DNA of 64,000 nucleotides. Source: Protula sp. h YS-2021. Its lineage: Eukaryota > Annelida > Polychaeta > Sabellida > Serpulidae. A program made the translations under genes and the position numbers. The stretch is from positions 8,887,389 through 8,951,388 of the forward strand of contig OX457028.1 of the NCBI GenBank assembly GCA_949752745.1, read 5' to 3'. Under the pieces are notes generated by a model that was given only the letters and a program-made list of their open reading frames with translations, was not told the origin of the DNA and ran no database searches. Shown one piece after another: positions 1 to 11,700 of this stretch. Each line of letters begins with the position of its first letter. Position 1 is the stretch's first letter.

Positions 1-122
1 AAGTAGTTCCTCTGTTTTACGAGTACTACTTTCGCGGAATCCCCAGTGGGATGGCGGGGTAAAAAGGTGTTCTACAAAACAGGCCTATCCCTAGAAAAGG
101 TTGGCTGTTGAACAACAACGTT
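1..122 (+). repeat. Dispersed ~120-bp repeat, copy 1 (probably truncated by window edge)
   Basis: Shares CGCGGAATCCCC and GGTTGGCTGTTG-ACAACAACG landmarks with copies at 8210-8330 (same strand) and 38434-38556 (opposite strand). It is not coding and the family is unknown. Confidence 0.7.
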
Positions 123-1471
123 CCCCATGCAACTCTCAACTCAGTCCAGATCTGTCAAATCCTTCAAAAGTGCAAAGAATAAACTAGCGTGAACAATGCA
201 TCAAAATTCAGCCACCAAAGCTCCAAAATTCGGCGAACCACGACAAGATTACAGAATTCGACTGGGGAGCATGGGAGGCACGAGTGTTAAAAATTCCAAA
301 GAGAATGCAAAAAAATTATTATTATTATTCACGAAAAAATTGGCAGGATTTTGAATTTCTCTCATTTGCTAAAATGTCGGGCGAAATCAAAAATCGACTC
401 TGGTACATTTTTAGCCCCGACTCAAACTTTCATGCACACTTTCGAGTAAATTTAATTGTAGGAGCATATACTAACGCCGCGTAACATCTGTAACACGTGT
501 GTCCGCGACTTTTTGAAACGACCCCTGAACGCGGAGTGCTAAATTTGGAATAAGCATCCTTTATTAATCCAAATGCGGAACGCAGTTCTCAAAAAAACGC
601 GACGGTATTTCTGTGAGTATGCGACAGAAGAAATGAAAAGGGTTACAATATCTCTTTTGTTTTTGATCTCCCGCCCCCCCCCCCCCCCCCGCCCCCAAAG
701 AATGGGGACGAACGGGAGAAGTTGTATGGTTCATACCAAGTAAAGATTTCTAGAGATAAATATTTTCAACTGATTTTGGATTTTGTCATTGTCTGAATAT
801 GAATGTGATGACGATTTTCATATTTTCATGGCGATTGGCTTTTAAAATCACGACACAGAAATTCTATCACTGAAACAAAGAATTCAGTTATTGATACGAA
901 TTGTATAGACACGGGAGTATTGGCTAGCTCAGCCAGTATTGGTCTGTTATTCCCAAGGCGCCGGGGGGGGGGGGGGGGGGACGGGAGTGAGGATTCGGGT
1001 GCGGTAAACACAACGACGAACGATTCTCTCTCTCTCCCGCTGCCTAAGCACCACAGCGACTGCCGTGGGTTAGATCTACTCTCAAGAATCAGCATCAAAG
1101 CCCATGGAGTGATCCGACCACCTATCTTTTTTCAAAGTTTAAGGCTTTGATTTTTAAGTTTAACGAAAAGATTCGAAAAATTTTATGGATATGTAGTGTT
1201 AGAACTGATATAAAATCAAACTTTGGCTTTTTTTAAAGAATATCTTCATATTTATTAGAATTGCGTCTGCAGATCTATTGAAGTACTGAATGCAGAAATG
1301 TTTTAATTTTAATAAAAACGAGTAAATGTTTGCCATCTTATTCAAATGAAAAATAAACAAGACGACAAACACAGGTCTTCAGAGGTTGTTGGAATCTTCT
1401 AAACATGTAAACAAAATAAAGGTAAAAGACTCGTCTTTGTGGCACTGGTTAGGAACACTTAAAATAAACAT
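123..1471. other. Intergenic, no gene seen
   Basis: Short open frames here cross poly-C (about 672-690) and poly-G (about 964-980) runs and have no family resemblance. Bases about 480-590 are a fragment of the GCGGAGTGCTAAWTTTG dispersed family that recurs near 21.0, 22.0, 28.5 and 44.1 kb. Confidence 0.6.
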
Positions 1472-1810
1472 TTGCAGCAGTCAATAAATGATATGCAGTA
1501 GTAAATAAATGATGTGCAGTAGTAAATAAATGATGTGCAGTAGTAAAAAAATGATGTGCATTAGTAAATAAATGATGTGCAGTAGTAAATAAATGCAGCA
1601 GTCAATTAATGGTGTGCAGCAGTCAATAAATGGTGTGCAGCAGTAAATAAATGATGTGAAGTAGTCAGTAAATGGTGTTCAGCATTCAATAAATGTTGTG
1701 CAGCAGTCTATAAACGATATGCAGTACCAAATAAATGGTGTGCAGTAGTAAATAAATGATGTGAAGCAGTCAATTAATGGTGTGCAGCAGTCAATAAATG
1801 GTGTTCAGCA
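1472..1810 (+). repeat. 21-bp minisatellite with AATAAA in each unit
   Basis: About 16 imperfect units of the type TGTGCAGTAGTAAATAAATG. The plus strand carries a poly(A)-signal-like AATAAA in most units; NUBP1 runs on the other strand, so this is probably incidental. Confidence 0.85.
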
Positions 1811-2239
1811 TTTGTCACTTGAGGTAAACACACAGTACACCACTTGAAACTGCCTTTTTTTATTGAATTCTTTTCTACACAAACACCGGGCGTGTTTTTT
1901 TTAATGATTAAGACCAACAACTATAGCGTTTTCTGTGTAAAACAAAAAAAAATGAAGCAAGAAATGTAGTAATGAATAAACAAAGTAACACATTCAGGGT
2001 TCGCGCTGGGTTTTCAGGAAAGAGTCAAAAAAGGAAAATGTGACTCAGTTGGGTCCAGAAAAACTCGGTGGGTTCCGAAAAAGTGAGTCATTTCGTAAAA
2101 AGTGCCCAAAAAGTATACAAAATCCGGCCAACGCGAACCCTGACATTTTATTGAATACTACGACACATTAAGGCACTTTCTTCGTGAAACAAAATCGAAA
2201 ATTACACGAACGTAACAACTCTACAGTAATGTCGTGTTC
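1811..2239. other. Intergenic, no gene seen
   Basis: Low-complexity AT-rich sequence with no supported coding or RNA signal. It may include the end of the NUBP1 3' region. Confidence 0.5.
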
Positions 2240-2245
2240 TTTATT
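2240..2245 (-). promoter_or_regulatory. Candidate NUBP1 polyadenylation signal
   Basis: AATAAA on the minus strand about 420 bases beyond the stop codon. It is a clear hexamer in a plausible place, but other AT-rich options cannot be excluded without transcripts. Confidence 0.3.
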
Positions 2246-2662
2246 TCTGAGAATATGATTGGGCGTTATTTTTGGCGCACATGTCTCACAGGTACTGGAT
2301 GAGCTCATCTCCGGAAACGTGGCAGTGACATGACGACAGCAAACCCCGGGCCATAGCCCCGAAATCAGCCCATTGACCTCACTGCCATGTGTAAAAAGGG
2401 TCGCCGTGTCGCCGACACCGTAGACACCGTAGACACACTGTAGTGTATGCGCGTTGTCGCTTTTGTACTTTTTAGAATTAACAATAAAACAATTATAGCA
2501 GCAATAACATTACCAAATGCAGAAAAAATTTATGTCCACATAAATAAAGTAACTCAACGACATAAAGCCTGCGGTGGGGCCGGGGGGGGGCATAAGAGGA
2601 GGAGGGGGGTGACGGGAGGGGAGAAATTAAAATAACAATAGCATAGCGGGGACGTGGGTCAA

Positions 2663-2730
2663 TCATCCCATTTCTCCCGTCTCCCCTTCAATGTCCATTT
2701 TCTCTGTTCCGCCACAATTGGCTTTGATGC
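2663..2730 (-). CDS. NUBP1: NUBP1 coding exon 11 and stop
   Basis: The acceptor TCTCCAG in phase 1 gives a hydrophilic tail of 22 residues and TGA. The tail is not conserved in the family, so support comes from splice phase and total length rather than similarity. Confidence 0.75.
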
Positions 2731-5700
2731 CTGGAGAAAAAAAAGACAAGAGATATAACAACATTTCAAAACCGCAGATTCCTCACCCCTCGATCCTTCG
2801 CTCACCTCCCTCCCCCCCCCCCCCCCACCCCCTCGCCCGGTAACCTTTACCTGTGTGCTGAATTCTCCATATTGTTTATTCTTCTGTACGATAACAAAAA
2901 ACACTAGTCTGTTTGATATCATTACAAACTTCATGTATTTTGCTTCGGGTGGGGGGGGGGGGGGGGCTCGGGGTGCCATTGTGACAGTTTCACAGCCAAC
3001 TTCATTTTATAGTATGAATAAAGGCCTCGTTCGGGATCTAGCACTCTCTCACGAAATTGAAGTTTGTAAAATCAGGATGGGGATGGATGGGGGGAATTTT
3101 TAAAAAAAAATATCAAAGAACCAGTAAGAACGTCAGCAAAGCACTTACTTTGAATAATACTTCTGAAGGCTTGGGTCGCCGGTGAGTCTGGCACCTCCTC
3201 AAAGAACGACTTCCCTTCGTCGCAGCATTTGCCTGGCGGGCATAATGACAAAAAAATCAAAAACATAAAATGCGATAAAATTATCGACAACGCCAGAGCG
3301 TGTACCGCCCCATCATCACTAAGTCACTTGGTTGTATTACAAGTAATGTATGAAGTCTATGTACAGTTCTCGTTTTCTACAATTCTGTTTGTATATAAAT
3401 AATTTTTTGCGTGTTTTTTTTTTTTTTTTTTTTTTTTTTTGTATTTCGGGTTTTCCATATATATATAGGATCGGTTCCGGTAAAGGATGGCTGACCTATC
3501 CGGGGATCCAGGGGAATCTGGCCGAGGAAGGGCACCTGCATGTCGTCACACATCCGCCTCGCACCGCCCGTCGTGGGCGGGAAGATGGCCGTCTCGTTCT
3601 GCCCGCCCCAAAAAAAAAAAACAAAAAAAAACACACAATTATGCCTTTTTATTGATTGTTCATTAACCTTTTGGTTTTCTCAGAACCCAATGAAGGGGTA
3701 TACAATACAAACACTTTGTCTAATTATTTCTTACCAAAAGATGTCACTCCCAACTGGAGAAACTTTCTTCTTTTTTGCCCCTATTGTTAACAGCACATAA
3801 CCCATAAGTATGTTGTATTTTACCTGAATCGCTAACCACGCTCTCTTAGCTTCTAACAGCAAGTTAATAACTCGTTTTTTTCCAAATGCTTGGCTCTTAA
3901 ATGACCGCAAGCATCTCTAAGCTCAAATGCACATAAAATAATTAAAAATAGCATGATCGATAAAAATCAATATTTTTACCAAGTGGCACCACCAGAATTG
4001 AATTCAATGTTTCTTTTGTTTCACCCCGACTCATCTCCATCTGTACAAGCATATCTCTCCTACGATGCAAATACTTATTCCTTTTTATTAGAAGATTGCG
4101 TAATGTACCGCGGTGAGCAGTGCGATATTCCCCGGTGCCAAAATCATGGCGTATGCCCTGCACAGAATTCGTTACGGCTTATCACTACACATGTAAACGA
4201 CGGGCCCTTTCCACACTTCCCTGCACGACACAGGGCTCCGATTTTCTCAGCGAATGCAGTGGGTGGAACTGAAACTAACGCTAAATAAATCGTTCGGCAA
4301 TCCCTGAAAATCCCTCATCACTTCACCAGCTGTGATGACGTCATGTCACTTCCACGTCATGACGTGACCTCTATTTGACACACTGTAATAACGCCCTCTC
4401 TCTTTACACACTGTGATGACGTCACATCTCTTTGTATGTCGTGATGACGTCACATCACTTTAAACGTTGTTGTGACATCACGCCACTTTATGCGTGGTCA
4501 TCTCATGTCGTTTAACGCGTTGCAAGACGTCATATCAACTTCACATGCTGTGATGAAGTCGCTCGACCCTGCACGTCACCACGACGTCACGTCACTCTGC
4601 ACGTCGCGACGTCAGTACGACGTCACGTCCCCTTGCACGTCACCACGCCGTCACGTCACCTTGCACGTCACCTTGCACGTCACCAAGACGTCACGTCACC
4701 TTGCACGTCACCACGCCGTCACGTCACCTTGCCCGTTCCCACGACGTCACGTCACCTTGCACGTCACCACGCCGTCACGTCACCTTGCCCGTTCCCACGA
4801 CGTCACGTCACCTTGCACGTCACCACGCCGTCACGTCACCTTGCCCGTTCCCACGACGTCACGTCACCTTGCACGTCACCACGACGTCTACGCTACCTTG
4901 CACTTTGGGCAGACGAAGCCGCTCATGTTCTCCACCACGCCCACGACCGGCACTTCCACCTTCCTGCAAAAGTTCACCTCCTTCCTGACGTCCAGTAACG
5001 ACACTTCCTGCAACCCACCAACCACTGGCGTTACTTTTCTTCAATGATATCTTTAACCAATATCTTTTTTTTTTCTTTTTGTGCAATTCCAAAAGACTTC
5101 AAAAAAAAAAAAAAAAAGAAAAAAGAAAATATGAGCTCTGTAATTGTTTGTTTTTTTTTTTTTTGTTCTTTCAAGCAACAGCAATTATGCAACAGCACCT
5201 CAAGTATGTGACTGTGCCCTTGAGGCATGGTCACATACTTGAAATGAGGGTCATATACCTGGGGCGTGACCGCCTAGCTCACGCGTGGTCACATACCTGA
5301 GATGTGGTCACATACCTGAGGCGTGATTACATATCTGAGCTATGGAAGCAAACGTGAGCCGTGGTCACATATACCTGAGGTGTGGTCAAATACCTGGGAC
5401 TTGGTCACATACCTGAGGCGTGATCACATACCCGAGGCGCGGTCATATACCGGGGCGTGGTCACATATCTGATTCGTGGTCACATACCTGAGGCGCGGTC
5501 ACATATCTGGGGCGTGGTCACATACCTGAGGCGCGGTCACATACCTGAGGCGTGCTCACATACCTGAGGCGCGGTCACATACCTGAGGCGCGGTCACATA
5601 CCTGAGGCGAGGTCACATACCTGAGGCGTGGTCACAATGATGGCGCCGCTGATGCCCGCCTCTTTGAGATACTGCACGACTGACAGGTGTTCGTCCGACG

Positions 5701-8700
5701 TTCCCGGCGGCGTGTCCACCACCAGATAGTCCACCTCGCCCCAGTGCACGTCGCGCAGGAATTGCTTGATCAACCCTGAAACCAAAACCCGTGGTGTGTT
5801 AGTTCAGGCCGCATGTGTCGGTCCAGCCTGCACGTGTACAACCTGCACAACCTGCACGTGAAGGCACAGTCTGCTTGCATCAGTACAACCTGCATGTGTC
5901 AGTACAACCCAAACGTGTCGATGCAACCTGCACGTGTCGATACAGCCTGCACGTGTCGGTACAGCCCGTACGTGTCAGTACAAGCTGGAGATGCAAGCAC
6001 AACTTACACGTGTCTGTACGTGTCAGCATAGCCTGCAAGTGTCAGTGCAACCCGCACGTGTCGATACAGTATGCATAGTCAGTAAGCCTGCACGTGTCGG
6101 TACAGTCTGCAGAAGTCAGTATCAGCACAGTCTTCACGTGTCAGTTCAGCATGCACGAGTCGGTACAGTCTGTATGTGTCAGTAAAGCCTGCTCGTGTCG
6201 GTACAGCCTGCACGTTTCGGTGCAGCCCGTACGTGTCAGTACAGTCTGCAGGTGTCAGTACAACAGAAAGAGAAGACAAGACAACTCACCATTCTTTTTG
6301 GGTCCACGCCAAATGACGGCATCGTCAGGGCTCGCGAGCAAAAACCCCACCGACATCACCCCCAGGTTATCCTCAACATACTGAAGCAGAAACAAAAAAC
6401 ATTATCTGACATGTCGCCCCGCCTGATATCTGAGTGATATCTGAGCGACCGTCATCAGTGTCACCTTCAACCCTCCCCTCCCCCCCCCCCCGTCACTCCT
6501 CGCCCCAACACACACCGTATTGAAGGAGAAACAAGCACCATTATATGACATGTCAATCCGCTTGACATCCGAATGGGCGATCAGATCTCACAGGTCTCAC
6601 TTTCAATCCGCCTATACCCGGGCGTTTGCCATTCCATAAAAATTCAAAGAACCAAGAGGTTTTAAAACAATGTTTGCGCCGGGTTTCAAAACTCTGCACT
6701 TTTCGCAATTTTACGTCGAATTTTCAGACAATTGTGAAATTGAATAATTTTTACCGGTTAAATTTGTACCCTGTCAAAATATTCTGTGCGTTCTAGTGGA
6801 CGCAAAGCTCTCCAATATATACGTCCATTTAAAAATTTCTGTTTACTTTACCATCTATGAACGGTGACGACAACGCTTTCGTTTATTTAAAGCTATGGCA
6901 AATACGTGTGCCAAGGATAATTCTGAATATGGTAAAATTGCACATGGCAAAAAATAAATAAATACTGTGTGCCCTGTGGCTGTTCTGTACGGGTGCATCA
7001 CTAATAACAACCATGTAATACACAAGCACATTATGGACATTTTTTTTTCATTTTTATGGCGCCATTTAGTTGAAAATCACGCGCCGATGCCCGACGTGTG
7101 TACCAGACAATCCATGCGTCCCTCATGTGTTCCCAAATGTGTTCCCAAATGTTCCCAAACTTTCTGCACGCCGGATAGACAATCGATGCCTCCCTCATGT
7201 GTAATATTTTATCATATTTGTTACAAAACAGCATAATAAGCGGAATAGATGAGAGACAATAGATCCAAATCGATCAATTACTGATAATGATGGCGGGGGG
7301 GGGGGGGGGCGAGCGGTAGGGCGGCGGGGGAAAGGGGATAAATAATGCACTGTCCGTCAGCTTAACATTTTCTTTAGCACACTTAATATTGTGTCTTCGT
7401 GACAAGATTTCTTTAGTGGCTGGTGACAGACCCCCCCCCCCCCTCTCCCCTTCCCCACACCGTCAGAAATTTCAAATCAAGTTACGTGAGCAAACAAATG
7501 GAGAGCATCCACCAATGTGCCACGTTTTGAGTTGACATCTAGACCACAGATCTGTACAATAATATGTGCAAATTTATATAACGACATATAACGACACGAT
7601 TATGTTTCATTAGAAATATAATCCTGCACTTGAGATTTAGATGACATTTTTTTTCTCGATTAAACAGTTAGCGCTTTTTTGTTGAACATGAATCCGTACC
7701 TAGGTTTGAAAAAAACGAGCTTTTTTTATTTTTTTCTCCTGAGCACTATAATCACAGTGCACACCAAACGGGGCAATAGCGACAGTAGTCATTTCCCTTG
7801 TTTCATTTCTCGCTCACAAATTTCATTCAAAGCATAACATGTTTGTCAGATATTTTAATTGATTTATGTTTCTTTATTACTATTATATTTGGAGTGGTGA
7901 AGTTGGGGTTTGAGGCGAGAGGCAAAAAGCAAAACAAAAAAAAAACAAAAAAACAAAAAAAAAAAAACAAAAAAAAAAGATAAAATGTAAATAAATTAAA
8001 AGGTTTCCTCACCACGGGGGACCAGCCTGAGCCGCTTTGGTGAACCTGTGCAGAAGAAGACCACATGATGAAGAACCTTTTGTGCAGGCTTTACACATCA
8101 AATAGGCCTCAAACCAATCAGCCTCCGGTATCATTGCTGTTGTTATAAAACAGATGACCTCTGAGGTATCCAGGTCTTACGTATTAAAGCGGACGGATAT
8201 TTTAAAAAGCAGTCCCTCACATTAAGAGTGTTATTTTTGCGGAATCCCCATGGGGGTCTGTGGTTTAAAAAGGAGTCATACACAATAGATGAAAACGCCA
8301 CAGAGGTTGGCTGTTGGACAACAACGGCAACACTGACGTCAGGACAAGCTGTTTTCTTTCTCTTTTCTACTTACAACATTATTCGCAGTGAAGCTTTCAG
8401 TCAAGTAATTTTTTCCGGTTAGATTTCCTAGTTTTAAGACGCTATGTATCTAATTTTTTTTTTTTTTTTTTTTTGTTCTCTACAGAGAAAGAATGTACTA
8501 CGGACCTGTTCTCCCGCCAGTCCCATCACCATAGGAATCGACGGGCCGCATATGTCAATGTCCAGAATGCCAACCTTAAGAGACGAAGAGAAAAAAAAAC
8601 AGATATCCAACTCGACAGCTATATATGTTATTTTCGGCCACTAAAAAAACATTATACATAAAAGTAGTTAAATAAGTAACATGAAAAATTCCAGCTGTTA

Positions 8701-11700
8701 TCCAAAGATACGCAAAATGACGTCACAAAACGTAAGAGGCCATCCATGAAGTTCGCTTGCATGGAGGCGACTGAGGGGGCGGGGGGGGGGTGCGTGTGTG
8801 TGGGGGGGGCGGGGGGAGGGTCCAAGACTGTGCGTACAAATTCTGCCTGCACGGGAGATCGAATACACCGAAATTTTCGTGACAGCACTTCATGGATAGC
8901 CCATAAAATATATATTCCTGACTGATACAAAACAACAAATGACAGCTTCTGGTTGAAAATAAAAAAACCCGGCCTTAAAGTGTGCCCTCCTTCCACATAA
9001 CCTCAAACACATCTTGCTCATCACATTATTATTTTATTTTTTTACTTATTTTTCGTGTGTATCTGTCTGGGTGGAGGAGGGGGGTTTCGGTTAACATAGT
9101 GAGACAGGCCGCACCTGAGTGTCGTCATCAGCGGCCAGTCCGTGGGCGAGGTGGGCCGTGAACGTGCTCTTGCCGACGCCCCCCTTGCCGGACAGTACCA
9201 GGAGCTTGTGCTTGACGTGCTCGAGCCGCGAGGCGATCTCCGCCAGGGCTGTGGATACACAGAGACGTAACCGTGACAATAGCGTGGATTGAGTTGTAGT
9301 CTGGGGGTAGGGGAGGGGCGGGCATGACGTGTTCGATCTTCGCAAGGGATGTGAATACACAATAGAATAGCGTGGATGAGGGGGGGGGGGAGTTGTGGGG
9401 GGAGGGGAGGGGATGAGGGTTTGTGCTTGACGTGCTCCAGCCGCGAGGCGATCTCCGCCAGAGCTGACAATACACAGACACGTAACCGAGACAACAGCGT
9501 GGATTAGGGGGAGTTGTGGGGGGGGGGGGGGGATGAGGATTTGTGCTTGACGTGCTTGAGCCGCGAGGCGATCTCCGCCAGGGATGTGACCACAGGCGTA
9601 ACCGTAAGAACAGCGTGGATTGATGGATGGGCGACTTATATGGGAGGGGAGGAGGGGGGCGGGTGAGGCGGGATCTAGGGGGGGACAGGGTTTGTGTTTG
9701 GCGCACTCCAACCGGCAGCCCATCTCCGCTACGGCTATGAAAAGAGATTCACGACTTGAAAATAGCGTGGAGTGAGGGGTGGGTGTTTGAGGGGGGAGCA
9801 CGATGACAGGGCGGGAGGGGGATTGGGGTTTCTGCCTGGCGAGCTGCAGACGGGAGGCAAATTCCGCCAGCACTGACAAAGAGAAAATACAGACATACTA
9901 CGCGACAACAATCGTATCTACTCATACCAAGGTGTGTGTATGCGTATGTGTTGGGGAGGGGGGGGGGGGGGTGAGGGAAGTTTTAACGAGGACGGCCAAT
10001 CCCCTTCTTCTCTCTCGATGCACCATGTTTTTTTTATTTTTTATTTTTTTTTTTTTTTTCGTAAATGCACGATCACGTTGAAAACGCACAGAAGTTTAAC
10101 GGTTTTAAAAGTACAAAATCTAATTTCTGTCTTTTGACTTGTTAGGATTATGAGATAGCAGGATATTCAAATAACGGTTCATCCAAACAAATATTACCCA
10201 TAACAAGCTGTGCAAAAAACGCAAGAAAAAAAAAAGAAAGAAAAGATACGTTGAACAAGACACGGGCAGAAAAAGACAAGCTTTACCGGGATCGGGGGCT
10301 TGGGGTTTGGCGGACGCACAGACGTCCTGGTTCGGGCAGCCCTTGCACGAGTCGGCTTTGCCAGCCTGCTCACTGTCAGTTCCCGGGCAACCTGTAATGA
10401 ACAAAAACAGGAATGACATCCAGGGGCTGAAGCACCTTGAAATGCGTTGAAGAACCAAAAAAAAAAGCATATTAGCTATAGTTTCGGAGATATAGCGCGG
10501 ACACGACGGAAAAGTTTATAACTACTGTATATCCCTTCGTTACACAGGGGATAAATATGCTACTACGATACCACTCGTTCCTGAAATTGTGAGGTTTAGT
10601 AAAAATTGAAAATAATACGCCAACATTTTTTCAGCATTATGTTGGCAGTTTGAATACCGATACCCTGGACCGTGCGTTGAGGCCAACTGGGAAAACTAGA
10701 GCCTTGGTAAGGCAGGATCCCACGTGTAACAGGACATCTTAGTGAAAAGTATAACACTGTACAATGGGATGATACATTGCAATAGGTTTCTCACCAAACA
10801 ACTCGACTATAAAAAACGTCGAAATTTTCATATTTAAAAAAAAAAACTGAAAAATAACCGACCGTTGTACAACTTCACTATATCTACTTTCTTCCGGTAA
10901 CATTTGGTTTGCTTCCGATAAATAGTAATAGAGATAGCGCGAACAAAAGTCGACGCAAAAAACGACTGAGCCCAAAAACGTAAAAACGTCGAAATTTTCA
11001 CATTTTTTTTTACAAAATCGAAAAAGATCATGCCGTTACACAAACTTCACTATACATATTTTCATTTTGTAACATTTGGTTTGCTTCCGATAAATAGTAA
11101 CATAGATATCGCAGGAACAAAAAAGTGCGAACAGCTAGACAGACGAACAGACAAGCGGACAAGTTCATAACTATATCCCTCCGTTACACGGAGGACAGTA
11201 ACGAAATATATTGCGAGTATTTGTAAACTTGCCGTCCTTTACAAAAACACTGTCCAAAATCACTTATTAGCTTCTTATTTATGAGTTTATCCTGAAGATT
11301 ATCTTCTTGGATTGATATCAAATATAAGCTAGTTCACTGTTATGAGTGCGCATGCTCAGCGGGACAAAGACAAAGAAATAAGGAAAATACAATAAAGTTG
11401 ACTTCCTCCCCTTTTTTTCATAAATCACGTTCACGAAACTCTGGATCGTTTTATTTATTTCTTAGCTTCAAGACGCCGCTCGCAACTAGCGTTCGGCGTA
11501 CTGCTTCAATTCCTCACGATATCACAATATGCAACATAACCTCGCTCGCTTTGACTTCGCTTTGTTGCGATTTGTGCAAGATTCATCGACTCACAAGTCT
11601 TAACTGGCATTTGGTACAGGGTCTCAAAAGTACAACGGCAATTATATACAATTTCTGTGTTACGCCTTCTTTAAAAGAAAAAAATATGGAAATACCCACC

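Noticed and set aside
4472..5047. 191-codon Arg-His-Thr repeat protein
   Set aside because: It lies on the plus strand over the minisatellite at the NUBP1 exon 8 donor; the real coding strand is minus.
9042..9879. Proline-rich 262-codon protein overlapping NUBP1 exon 3
   Set aside because: It is intron G-runs read as prolines between partial exon copies; only the last segment is true NUBP1 exon 3.
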